The notes under the pieces were generated by a model. The model did not search any database. It saw only the letters and a program-made list of their open reading frames with translations, and was not told the DNA's origin. Shown here in pieces: positions 18,291 to 26,741 of a stretch of 64,000 nucleotides of DNA. The first letter of the stretch is position 1. Every line of letters begins with the position of its first letter. Source of the DNA: Streptosporangium sp. NBC_01756 (lineage in GTDB: Bacteria; Actinomycetota; Actinomycetes; Streptosporangiales; Streptosporangiaceae); assembly GCF_035917975.1 (NCBI RefSeq), contig NZ_CP109130.1:1302001-1366000 (forward strand). The letters run 5' to 3'. Position numbers and translations under genes: made by a program.

Positions 18291-19193
18291 TCAGTTCTTG
18301 ATGCCGGTGAGGGTGACGCCTTCGATGAAGTAGCGCTGCAGGAAGAAGAAGAGCGCGATGATCGGGGCGATGACGGCGGCGGAGGCCGCCATGAGATATC
18401 CCCACTGGGTGATGTACATGCTCTGGAAGGAGGCCAGGCCGAGGGAGAGGGTGTAGTTCTCCTCGTTCTGGAGGTAGAGCAGCGGGCCGAGGAAGTCGTT
18501 CCAGGTGCCGATGAAGGTGAAGATGGTGACCACGATGACCGCGGGTCTCGACAGCGGCATGACGATCGTCCAGAACACCCGCCAGGGCGAGGCCCCGTCG
18601 ATGTAGGCGGCCTCGTCCAGCTCGAAGGGGATGGTCAGGAAGAACTGCCTGAGCAGGAACACGTTGAACACCCCGCCGCCCGCGCCGGCGAACCAGCTCG
18701 GCACCGTGAGGGGCAGGATCGTGTCGAGCGCGCCGAGTTCCTGCCACATCACGAAGGTGGGAATGAGGGTGACCGCGTAGGGCAGCATGACGCTGCTGAG
18801 CAGGACCGCGAAGACGATGTTGCGGCCGCGCCAGCGGAGCCTGGAGAAGCTGAAGGCGGCGATCGAGCAGGTGAGCACGGTGCCGAGGACGCTGACCACG
18901 GCGATGACGACGGTGTTGAGGAGGTAGCGGCCGAAGGGCTGGGCGGTGAGCGCGCCGCTGAAGTTGCCCCATTCGAAGGGGTCGGGAATCCATTGGGGTG
19001 GCGCGACGAACATCTGGCCGTCCTGCATGAGGGCGCTGCGGACCAGCCAGACGAACGGCAGCAGGGTGGGGACGGCACCGGCGAGGAGGGCCAGGTAGAT
19101 CAGCGCCTTGCCGTACCTCCTGGGCCTGCGCAGCCCGGCGGTCGGCGCCACCATCCCGACGCGGGACTTGTCCGGGGTGGTCAGCGTGGTCAT
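18291..19193 (-). CDS. Carbohydrate ABC transporter permease (MalG type)
   Basis: 300 residues, six predicted membrane helices ('YLALLAGAVPTLLPFVWLV' first). The CUT1-family EAA loop is seen in 'DEAAYIDGASPWRVFWTIVMPLSRPAVIVV'. ATG 19193 overlaps the stop of the partner permease (ATGA), so the two are translationally coupled. It forms the channel with the MalF-type permease and takes up a sugar delivered by the lipoprotein encoded at 20089-21459. No ATP-binding subunit is in the operon; CUT1 systems of actinomycetes commonly share a distant MsiK-type ATPase. Confidence 0.93.
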   Translation of the reverse strand: MTTLTTPDKSRVGMVAPTAGLRRPRRYGKALIYLALLAGAVPTLLPFVWLVRSALMQDGQMFVAPPQWIPDPFEWGNFSGALTAQPFGRYLLNTVVIAVVSVLGTVLTCSIAAFSFSRLRWRGRNIVFAVLLSSVMLPYAVTLIPTFVMWQELGALDTILPLTVPSWFAGAGGGVFNVFLLRQFFLTIPFELDEAAYIDGASPWRVFWTIVMPLSRPAVIVVTIFTFIGTWNDFLGPLLYLQNEENYTLSLGLASFQSMYITQWGYLMAASAAVIAPIIALFFFLQRYFIEGVTLTGIKN

Positions 19194-20089
19194 CGGGCAC
19201 CTGCCATCTCGTAGTAGACCCATCGGCGGGCGTTACGGAACAGCAGGAAGGTGACCACCATAATGATCATGAAAAGCACCCAGGCCAGGGCGCTGGCGTA
19301 ACCCATCTCGCTCTCGGTGAACGCCTTGCGGAACAGGTAGTAGACGTAGAAGAGGGTGGACTGGTTGGGGCCGCCCTCGGTCATCACGTAGGCCTGGCTG
19401 AAGACCTGGAAGGTGCCGACGACGCCGACCACGAGGTTGTAGAAGATGGTCGGCGTCATCATCGGCAGCGTCACGTGCCAGAAGCGGCGCAGCGGCCCGC
19501 CGCCGTCGATGGACACCGCCTCGTACAGGTGCCTGGGTACGCCCTGGAGCCCGGCCAGGAAGATCACCATGGTGTTCCCGAACCCCCAGGTGCTCATGAT
19601 GATCAGCGAGGGGATGGCGGTGCCCTCGTCGTAGATCCACTGGGAGCCGGGCAGGCCGGCCTGGCGGAGCACCGAGTTGAGCAGTCCGAAGTCCGGATTG
19701 AAGATCCAGATCCAGAGGACCACGTTGGCGATCGCCGGGACCAGCGTCGGCAGGTAGAAGATCGTCCGCCACAGCGACAGGCCGCGCACCTTCTGGTTGA
19801 GCAGCATGGCCACGGCGAAGCTGACGATCAAGACGAGCGGGACGGCGCCGAGGGTGTAGTAGGTGGTGGCGCTCAGCGACTTCCAGAACAGCTCGTCGTC
19901 GAGCATCGAGGTGTAGTTGTCCACTCCGACGAAGGAGGGAGTGCCGCCGATCTGCCAGTCGGTCAGGCTGAGGAACAGCGATGCGATCATGGGGCCGACG
20001 GTGAAGACGGCGAAACCGAGGACCGCCGGGATCGCCATGAGGAGTCCCCAGCGCCGTTCGAGTCTGCGCTGGCCGGAGAGCCGGGTCAT
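19190..20089 (-). CDS. Carbohydrate ABC transporter permease (MalF/UgpA type)
   Basis: 299 residues with six helices ('LLMAIPAVLGFAVFTVGPMIASLFL' first) and the EAA loop 'YEAVSIDGGGPLRRFWHVTLPMMTP'. ATG 20089 shares a base with the stop of the binding-protein gene (TGATG); GTG 20092 is an alternative. It is the partner of the MalG-type permease in a CUT1 importer for an oligosaccharide. The operon's first gene is a GH127 enzyme, which points to arabinose-containing oligosaccharides as cargo. Confidence 0.93.
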   Translation of the reverse strand: MTRLSGQRRLERRWGLLMAIPAVLGFAVFTVGPMIASLFLSLTDWQIGGTPSFVGVDNYTSMLDDELFWKSLSATTYYTLGAVPLVLIVSFAVAMLLNQKVRGLSLWRTIFYLPTLVPAIANVVLWIWIFNPDFGLLNSVLRQAGLPGSQWIYDEGTAIPSLIIMSTWGFGNTMVIFLAGLQGVPRHLYEAVSIDGGGPLRRFWHVTLPMMTPTIFYNLVVGVVGTFQVFSQAYVMTEGGPNQSTLFYVYYLFRKAFTESEMGYASALAWVLFMIIMVVTFLLFRNARRWVYYEMAGAR

Positions 20090-21459
20090 CACAGATCCTG
20101 GGTGTGGTGCCAGCCCTGGAGCATGCCGGTGATCTTGGGGGCGGCCTCCTTGAGCACCTCGCCCGCCGGGCGTTTGCCGGACTCGATCTCCTGCAGGGCG
20201 GGGGTGAGCACGTCACTCGAGATCGCCGACAGGTTCTTGACCCGGTTGCGGATGTCGGGCACACCGTGCTCGCGCGTGTAGTCGACGACCGCCGTCCTGA
20301 ACTCCGGCGGGTGCAGCTCGTTCTTGGTCCAGGCGTCGATGGCCGCTTGGTCCTCGTAGTACTTCTTCTCCTGCGGCATCCACAGGCCCTGCTTGAACAG
20401 GTCGACGTAGCGCGGGTCATTGTGGAAGGCGAACAGCTCCACCGCCTCCTCCACATGCCGGGTGCCCGCGAAGATCGCCGAGGCGCCCGCGACCTGGGTC
20501 GTGGTGAACGCCTCCCCGTACTTGGGGAGCACGCCGATGCCGTAGTCGACCTTGCTCTCGTTCATGTCGAGCAGGCTCCAGTGACCGTCGACGACCATCG
20601 CGACGCGCTTGGTCTTCAGCAGGATGTTGGTGCCGGGCACGTCGTCGCCGGTCGCGGCGAGCTGGCCGGGGCCGGGCGCGACGCGGTGCTTGTGGATGAG
20701 GTCCTGCAGGTTCTGGAACACCTCGATGGCCTCGGGGCTGTCGAGCAGGCACCTGGTGCCGGCCTCGTCGGCGAAGTCGGCGCCGTTGCTGCGCAGGAAG
20801 GGATACCAGGCGGCGCTGTAGGTGATGCTGCTGGAGACACCGAACTGCTTGACCTGCCCGGGGTCGAAGCCGGTCTCGTCGGGGTGTTTGCCGCCCTGGT
20901 CGATGGTGAGCTTGTAAGCGTTCTGCACCATCTCATCCCACGACCAGGCGTCGGCGGCCCGCAGCGGCGGGGTGATCCCGGCCTCCGTGACGGCCGCCTT
21001 GCTGAACCACAGCAGCTCGACCTCGTTGGCCGTGGCCAGGCCGTGCAGCCTGTCCTGGCCGTACCAGAGGTAGGCATCAGGCAGATAGCCGGCCAGCTGC
21101 GGATACTTCTCCAGGTAGGGGAAGAGGTTGACCAGCTTGCCCTGCTCGGCCAGGCGGAAGGACATCGACATCGGCACGTATCCGGCGTCGGGCATCCGGC
21201 CGGCGGCGACCAGGGTGTTGAGCTTCACGTCATACTCGTCCGGGGTGTAGAGCGGGTTGACCTTCACCCCGGCGTGCCGCCGCTCGTAGGCCTTGAGCAT
21301 CTTGTCGATGGCCTGCTTCTCGAATGTCGATCCCCAGTACATGAACTGCAGCCGGACCTTCCCCGCCGAACCCGATCCGCTGCCGCCACTGCTGCAGGCC
21401 CCGGCGGCGGCGCCGAAGGCGGCCAGGCCGCCCATCCTGAACAGGTCTCGTCTTCTCAT
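20089..21459 (-). CDS. Sugar-binding lipoprotein of the ABC importer
   Basis: 456 residues, family 1 extracellular solute-binding protein. The N-terminus combines a twin-Arg-like 'RRRDLFRMGG' with a lipobox (AAGAC, Cys at 22), so it may be exported folded through Tat and then lipidated. The mature protein has the usual 'DAWSWDEMVQNAYKLT' and 'AGASAIFAGTRHVEEAVEL' features. It lies 12 bases after the GH127 gene in the same transcript and feeds the two permeases downstream. Confidence 0.92.
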   Translation of the reverse strand: MRRRDLFRMGGLAAFGAAAGACSSGGSGSGSAGKVRLQFMYWGSTFEKQAIDKMLKAYERRHAGVKVNPLYTPDEYDVKLNTLVAAGRMPDAGYVPMSMSFRLAEQGKLVNLFPYLEKYPQLAGYLPDAYLWYGQDRLHGLATANEVELLWFSKAAVTEAGITPPLRAADAWSWDEMVQNAYKLTIDQGGKHPDETGFDPGQVKQFGVSSSITYSAAWYPFLRSNGADFADEAGTRCLLDSPEAIEVFQNLQDLIHKHRVAPGPGQLAATGDDVPGTNILLKTKRVAMVVDGHWSLLDMNESKVDYGIGVLPKYGEAFTTTQVAGASAIFAGTRHVEEAVELFAFHNDPRYVDLFKQGLWMPQEKKYYEDQAAIDAWTKNELHPPEFRTAVVDYTREHGVPDIRNRVKNLSAISSDVLTPALQEIESGKRPAGEVLKEAAPKITGMLQGWHHTQDL

Positions 21460-21471
21460 GATCGTTTTCCT

Positions 21472-23367
21472 TTACGCGAGGGGGAGCCAGACCCGCATCG
21501 CGCCGCCGTCACGGTTGTCCCACTGGAAGTAGGGGACGGCCGTGGCGGTCACGTGCGCACTGGTCGCGAGGTGGTCGGAAGGAGTGGTCAGGTACGGCAG
21601 GCCGGCGCCGGGCTGGGCGATCGCGAGGGCGTCGGCCTCGACGAGCACGGTCCTGCCGACGCCGGGCAGGTCGTCCTTGTCGAGAACGCGTAGCTCGGCC
21701 TCCGGGCTCAGCGCGAGCTCCTCGACGTCGGCGCCCTGGTCGGTCTGCTCGAAGCAGTAGACGAGCGGCCCCCGCTCGACGGCGACGCTCCCCCGTACCG
21801 CGTCGATCCGCCGGTGCGGGTGGACCAGGCGCGGCGTCAGGTCCAATTCGAGCTCGACCGTGTCGCCCGGCCGCCAGGTGCACTCCAGGGCGACGTACCC
21901 GTTGCCGTCCGGGGCGACGGGCCGCCCGTCCACGGTGGTGGCGGCGCTCCACGCGGGAACGCGGAGGCTGAGCGTCCACTCTCGCTCCGGCGCCCGCTCG
22001 ACGGTGAAGGTGACCCTGCCGTCCCACGGGAAGTCGGTGGCGACGGACACCGCGAACTCGCCGGAGCGGATGGCTCCCGGCACGTACTGGTGCACGACGA
22101 GCGCCCGGTCGTCGGTGGTGGCGACGTAGTGGCCCAGGGAGGAGATCGTACGCATGATGTTGGGCGGGCAGCAGGCACAGGCGAACCAGTCCCGCCGCCG
22201 CCCGAGATAGGCGTCCTCGACCAGGTCGCTCCTGCGCTGGAGCGGGTTGACGTAGAAGAACCGGACGCCGTCGGCCGAGGTGGAGGCGGCCAGCGCGTTG
22301 TAGAGGATGCGTTCGATCAGGTCGGCGTAGCGCCCCTGGCCGGTGGCCAGCAGCAGTCGCCAGTTCCAGTAGACGCCGGCGATCGCCGCGCAGCTCTCGT
22401 TGTAGGCGCGGTCCGGCGGCAGCTCGTAGCGCTCGCCGAACGCCTCGCCGTCGTGGCGGGAGCCCACTCCGCCGGTGAGGTAGGTCTTGGTGGCGACCAT
22501 GTCCTCCCAGCGCCGCACCGAGCACGCCAGCAGCGACTCATCACCCGTCTCCAGGTAGACGTCGACGATCCCGGCCTCCAGGTAGAGCTGGCGCACCGCG
22601 TGCCCCACCGGGGTGTCGGCCTCCCTGACCGGCAGGTGGTCCTGGGCGTAGAGGGGGCCCATGCCGCTGTCCTTGATCAGCCCCTTCCCCCGGTTGTCGA
22701 TCAGCTTCCTGACCAGTTCCAGGTAGGAACCCTCCCCCGTCAGCCGGTAGAGCTCCACCAGCGCGGACTCGACCTCGGCGTGCCCGTCGATGCCGTCGTC
22801 GCCGCCCCGCAGGAACACCTCGACCAGGTGATCGGCGAACCTCCTGGCGACGGCGACCAGCTCCTCACCCACACCGACGCGGGCTGCGGCCACCGCCGCC
22901 TGGAACAGGTGGCCCGCGCAGTACATCTCGTGGCTGTACTCAAGCTCGGCGTAGATCCTGTCCGGCTTGACCACCTGGTAGTGGGAGTTGAGGTAGCCGT
23001 CGGCGCGCTGCGCCGTGGCGAGCACCCGCGCCGCCTGGTCGATGAACTCCACGTACTCGGCGGCGGGCGCTCTGCCGTACTCCCAGGCCACCGCCTCCAG
23101 CTGCTTGTAGAGGTCGGAGTCCTGGAAGCGGTAACCCTGGAACTCCCCGCCCGCCGCACCGGCGGCGCGCCTGAGGTTGGGCAGGCTGCCCGCCTGTTCC
23201 ATCTGGACCAGCCCGAGCGGGATGCTGGCCGCACGGTTGATCTCCTGCCAGCGGCCCAGCGGCCCGCCGGTGATCGTCACCTCGCCGATCCCCAGCGGGC
23301 GCTGCACCGCCCGGGACGCCGGTGTCGGTACGGCGGGGCCGCGGACCTGTTCGTGGAAGGCACCCAT
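21472..23367 (-). CDS. GH127 beta-L-arabinofuranosidase
   Basis: 631 residues from ATG 23367 (GAGGAG ahead); the open frame upstream is not part of the gene. It is a member of the family of the bifidobacterial HypBA1: 'AYNESCAAIAGVYWNWRLL' contains the Glu (residue 324) and the first zinc Cys (326), and 'WFACACCPPNIMR' provides Cys397, 399 and 400, matching the zinc-Cys catalytic site. The absence of a signal peptide means it works inside the cell on imported sugar. HypBA1 relatives split beta-1,2-linked L-arabinofuranose disaccharides from hydroxyproline-linked chains of plant extensins. It is the first gene of an operon with an ABC importer and is divergent from a LacI gene. Confidence 0.92.
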   Translation of the reverse strand: MGAFHEQVRGPAVPTPASRAVQRPLGIGEVTITGGPLGRWQEINRAASIPLGLVQMEQAGSLPNLRRAAGAAGGEFQGYRFQDSDLYKQLEAVAWEYGRAPAAEYVEFIDQAARVLATAQRADGYLNSHYQVVKPDRIYAELEYSHEMYCAGHLFQAAVAAARVGVGEELVAVARRFADHLVEVFLRGGDDGIDGHAEVESALVELYRLTGEGSYLELVRKLIDNRGKGLIKDSGMGPLYAQDHLPVREADTPVGHAVRQLYLEAGIVDVYLETGDESLLACSVRRWEDMVATKTYLTGGVGSRHDGEAFGERYELPPDRAYNESCAAIAGVYWNWRLLLATGQGRYADLIERILYNALAASTSADGVRFFYVNPLQRRSDLVEDAYLGRRRDWFACACCPPNIMRTISSLGHYVATTDDRALVVHQYVPGAIRSGEFAVSVATDFPWDGRVTFTVERAPEREWTLSLRVPAWSAATTVDGRPVAPDGNGYVALECTWRPGDTVELELDLTPRLVHPHRRIDAVRGSVAVERGPLVYCFEQTDQGADVEELALSPEAELRVLDKDDLPGVGRTVLVEADALAIAQPGAGLPYLTTPSDHLATSAHVTATAVPYFQWDNRDGGAMRVWLPLA

Positions 23368-23410
23368 CGAGCTCCTCAGGCCAAGGGAAACAGCGAGCCA
23401 GCAGGAAAAC

Positions 23411-23428
23411 TGAGAATAGGTTTTCTCA
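23411..23428. promoter_or_regulatory. Operator TGAGAATAGGTTTTCTCA in the GH127/LacI gap
   Basis: This palindrome (arms TGAGAA and TTCTCA around TAGGTT) lies 43 bases before the GH127 start and about 105 bases before the LacI start. Its core GAATAGGTTTTC is identical in the operator at 26622-26639 beside the paralogous LacI gene. Position and shape fit a LacI-family site controlling both directions. Confidence 0.7.
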
Positions 23429-23532
23429 AACCGACGGTAAGCTGTGACGCAACATGGGTCAAGAGGCCCATGTTCTCCCAGCGTCAGAGCTGTTGTTGTG
23501 CGGGAGCCAAGCCGAGCCAAGGAGGAAAACGG

Positions 23533-24564
23533 TTGTCCAACCCTTCCGGCGAGCCCGGAAAGCCGGCCACGATCAGAGATGTCGCGGCAGCCGCCGGCGT
23601 GTCGATCGGGACCGCTTCCAAGGCGCTCAACGGCCGCGGCAGGATGCGCGACGAGACGAGGACCCGGGTGACCGCCGCCGCCGAACTACTCGATTTCCGC
23701 CCCAACACCCTTGCCCAGGGCCTGCTGGCCGGCCGTACCCACACCGTGGGCCTGGTGACCGGCGACAGCTTCGGCCGCTTCAGCATCCCGATCATGCTCG
23801 GCGCGGAGGACGCCCTGGGCGCCGGCCAGATCTCCGTCTTCATGTGCGACACGCGCGACGACCCGATCCGCGAGCAACACTACGTCCAGCGACTGCTGGC
23901 CCGCCGCGTCGAGGGGATCATCGTCACCGGCCGCCGCACCGAACCTCGCCCGAGCATCGGCACCAGCCTGCCGGTCCCCGTCGTATACGCCATGACCCGG
24001 TCGACCGAGCCGACCGACATCTCGGTCATCCCCGATGATTTCGGCGGCGGGGTGCTGGCCACGAGGCATCTCCTCGCCACCGGCCGCACCCGTATCGGCC
24101 ACATCACCGGACCTGAGCGGTTCCAGGCGGCCAGGCTCCGCGCGGCAGGGCTGTCGGAGGCGCTCGGCGAGGCGGGCGCCGAGCCCGCCGGCGCGCCGCT
24201 GTTCGGGGACTGGTCGGAGGAGTGGGGGCGGCAGGGCGCCGACATCCTCCTCCGCGCCCGGCCCGAACTCGACGCGATCTTCTGCGGCAGCGACCAGATC
24301 GCCCGCGGCGCCGCCGAGACCCTGCGGGAGCGCGGCCTGCTCATCCCCAATGACGTCGCGCTGGTGGGTTTCGACAACTGGGAGCCGATGGCGCTGGGCA
24401 GCAGGCCGCCGCTGACGACCGTCGACATGAACCTGGGTGAGATCGGCCGGGTCGCGGCCGAGCACCTGCTGGACGCGATCGCCGGGTCTCCGCCGCCGGG
24501 CGGAGTGCAGACGGTCCCGTGCGAGCTGGTCCTGCGCGAGTCGACCAGGGTCGCCCTCACCTGA
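23533..24564 (+). CDS. LacI family repressor of the GH127 operon (copy 1)
   Basis: 343 residues. The start is TTG 23533, fixed by AAGGAGG (23519-23525) and by the position of the HTH ('ATIRDVAAAAGVSIGTASKALNGRGRM', residues 12-38). The periplasmic-binding-like effector domain follows ('VGLVTGDSFGRFSIPIMLGAEDAL'; 'VALVGFDNWEPMALGSRPPLTTVDM'). It is divergent from the GH127-importer operon and should repress it until a sugar, probably arabinose-derived, binds. Bases 23764-24008 are 98 percent identical to 26961-27205 in copy 2, although the rest of the two genes is clearly more diverged, a sign of gene conversion. Confidence 0.92.
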   Translation: MSNPSGEPGKPATIRDVAAAAGVSIGTASKALNGRGRMRDETRTRVTAAAELLDFRPNTLAQGLLAGRTHTVGLVTGDSFGRFSIPIMLGAEDALGAGQISVFMCDTRDDPIREQHYVQRLLARRVEGIIVTGRRTEPRPSIGTSLPVPVVYAMTRSTEPTDISVIPDDFGGGVLATRHLLATGRTRIGHITGPERFQAARLRAAGLSEALGEAGAEPAGAPLFGDWSEEWGRQGADILLRARPELDAIFCGSDQIARGAAETLRERGLLIPNDVALVGFDNWEPMALGSRPPLTTVDMNLGEIGRVAAEHLLDAIAGSPPPGGVQTVPCELVLRESTRVALT

Positions 24565-24630
24565 ACGACGCCCGCAGGGTGGGGCACTCGCCCCCCAAGG
24601 CTCTGCTGTTCCTTGATCGCGGTAGACGCG

Positions 24631-26553
24631 TCAGGAACCGTAGGCCTTCACCTCCAGCAGCCCCACCGAGTCTTGGCCACTGGTCAGCACGACGCGGAGC
24701 CGGGTGGTGCTCACCTCGGTGAAGCTCACCCGGTTGTACCGGTTGAGCGCGATCGGGTATCCGCTCGCACCGGGCACGTCGGCGTAGGCGCCGCCGTTCC
24801 AGTACTGCAGTTTCCACGAGGCCGGGGCGCGCACCCCCATGGCGTCGTCGAAGATGTAGACGTCGGCCGACCTGATCGTCCGCGCCGAGGGCCAGGTCAG
24901 CTCGGCCCACTGGGTGCCGGTCTGCGGCCAGGTGCCCCAGCGCGGGTTGGCGGTGTCGTTCGAGGACGACGGGTCGATACCGTCGTTCAGTGCCGCGACG
25001 CTCTCCCACGGCGAGGTGTAGGACCCCGTCGGGGTCGCGCTCCGCGCCAGGTTCTCCGGCGCGGTGCCGCCGACGGTGATCTGGAAGGTCCTGGTGACCG
25101 GGGTGCTGAGCTTGTCGTAGTCGCGCAGCTCGACGGTGGCGGAGTACGTGCCCGCGGCCGCCGTGCTGGTCCCGCTGATCGTTCCGGTGAACCTGTCGAG
25201 GCTGAGCCCGGCGGGCAGCGCGCCGCCGGTGACCCGCCAGTCGTAGAACGGGACGCCGCCCTTGGCGGACAGCGTCTGCTGGTACGGCTGGCCCGCGGCG
25301 ACCTGGGGCAGGGCGGTGGTGACGATGGAGGGCTTGAGGAACGGCGTGAGGTTGCGGTTCACCTTCCAGCCGGCGTTCTCCGCGACCAGCAGGGCGAGCT
25401 TGGTCAGCATCCAGCGGCGCGTCGGGAACAGGTGCGTCCAGCCTCCGCTCTGCCCGCTGAGCCGGTCCCAGCTCTCCTGCGTACCCGGAATGTGGTAGCT
25501 GCTGTCCAGCGGGACCGGGTGCCCCATGTAGTCGATGACGTCCTGGTCGCTCGCCCCTGACGTGCTGACGTAGTTCCGCATCCCCGCCCAGTCGCTGTGG
25601 AAGGCGACGGCGTGGCCGTACTCGTGCATGACCAGGCCGTGCACGTCGAGCACCGAACCCTGAATCTCGGTCTTGTACCAGTCCTCGTCGGCCAGGGAGG
25701 TGAAAAGCTGCTTGCCCGCCTCGTCGTACTCGAAGATCATCGCGGTTGAGCGGTGGATCGGGCCGGGCAGCTGCTGCCCGTTCCTGGCGTGGTACTTGCC
25801 GTTGGCGGCCGGATAGCCGGTGGAGTAGGGGGTTTGGATACCGCGGAAGTAGACCCACATGCCGTTGTAGGCCGCGTTGTTCGTGACGGAGACGGTGTTC
25901 TGCCAGTCGTTGCCCGGCAGGTGGTTGTTCTCGGTCCCGGCGGCCACCGTGTCGAAGGGCTGGAGGTCGAAGAACCTGAACCAATCCTTGACCGCCTCCT
26001 CCGCCGCGGTTTTGAAGGGCTGGCCGGAGAAGTAACCGGTGATCGTGTCGTAGCGGTAGTCGAAGGTGATCGGGATCGTCGGTTCCAGCGAAGTCTTCTG
26101 GTCCTGCTGGACCCGGATCGGCATGGTCTGCTGGTAGGTCGTGTTGTCCGCGGCCTTGGTGGTGAGCCGCAGAGTGTGCTGTTCGTCGGCGCCCGCACCC
26201 CGTTTGGAGTGGATCGCCAGTTTGAAGGTCTTCTGATCGGAGGCGTTGGCGAACGTCAGGCTCTTGGTCGCGCCGGTGGCGGTGAGCTGGCTGGGCAGGT
26301 CCATCATCAGCCGGGAGGTGCCCTCAGCCTTGAGGTCGATCGTGACCGGGAACGGCACGTCCTGCGGGGGGCGGACGGTGAGTTCGACGTAGGGGTTGGC
26401 GAGGTATCCCTCCCAGTCCACCAGCTTGACGCCGTAGCCGTTGACGACCCTGCCGAACATGTCGACGACCTGGACGGTGGGAGCGGCATGCGCGGCCGGC
26501 ACGCCGACCAGCACGGAGGAGAGAAGGGCCAACGAGAGGAGCGTTCGTTTCAT
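24631..26553 (-). CDS. Secreted zinc metalloprotease with Ig-like and discoidin-type domains
   Basis: 640 residues from ATG 26553 (GGAG 6 bases ahead). A Sec signal peptide ends at AHA (residue 23). A novel N-terminal region (to about 200) precedes a zincin catalytic part with 'HEYGHAVAFH' (310-319), whose two His and the Glu would bind and activate zinc. A putative Ig-like (He_PIG) domain lies at about 415-500 ('ALPAGLSLDRFTGTISGT') and an F5/8 type C, CBM32-like domain at 505-640 ('NLARSATPTGSYTSPWESV'). The discoidin domain probably binds sugar, so the target may be a glycoprotein. It is divergent from a LacI gene paralogous to the GH127 regulator and shares its operator core. Confidence 0.85.
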   Translation of the reverse strand: MKRTLLSLALLSSVLVGVPAAHAAPTVQVVDMFGRVVNGYGVKLVDWEGYLANPYVELTVRPPQDVPFPVTIDLKAEGTSRLMMDLPSQLTATGATKSLTFANASDQKTFKLAIHSKRGAGADEQHTLRLTTKAADNTTYQQTMPIRVQQDQKTSLEPTIPITFDYRYDTITGYFSGQPFKTAAEEAVKDWFRFFDLQPFDTVAAGTENNHLPGNDWQNTVSVTNNAAYNGMWVYFRGIQTPYSTGYPAANGKYHARNGQQLPGPIHRSTAMIFEYDEAGKQLFTSLADEDWYKTEIQGSVLDVHGLVMHEYGHAVAFHSDWAGMRNYVSTSGASDQDVIDYMGHPVPLDSSYHIPGTQESWDRLSGQSGGWTHLFPTRRWMLTKLALLVAENAGWKVNRNLTPFLKPSIVTTALPQVAAGQPYQQTLSAKGGVPFYDWRVTGGALPAGLSLDRFTGTISGTSTAAAGTYSATVELRDYDKLSTPVTRTFQITVGGTAPENLARSATPTGSYTSPWESVAALNDGIDPSSSNDTANPRWGTWPQTGTQWAELTWPSARTIRSADVYIFDDAMGVRAPASWKLQYWNGGAYADVPGASGYPIALNRYNRVSFTEVSTTRLRVVLTSGQDSVGLLEVKAYGS

Positions 26554-26621
26554 GGCAGGCTCCGGTTCCTGATACCTGTGAGGGTCATCGCGCGCTCCTC
26601 CACGCCACCTGAAGGAAACAA

Positions 26622-26639
26622 AAGGAATAGGTTTTCCTA
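26622..26639. promoter_or_regulatory. Operator in the metalloprotease/LacI gap
   Basis: AAGGAATAGGTTTTCCTA has arms AGGAA and TTCCT around TAGGTT and shares the 12-base core GAATAGGTTTTC with the site at 23411-23428. It lies 69 bases before the protease start and 103 bases before the LacI start, the same arrangement as at the first site. Confidence 0.7.
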
Positions 26640-26741
26640 ATGGAAGGTAGATTTGATATGAGCCCGGAGTCAAGAGGGGGAGGCCGCCCTCGAAAGTGCT
26701 CACCCGGGGCTCTGTCCGCTGAACCACGGAGAGGAAAAGGC

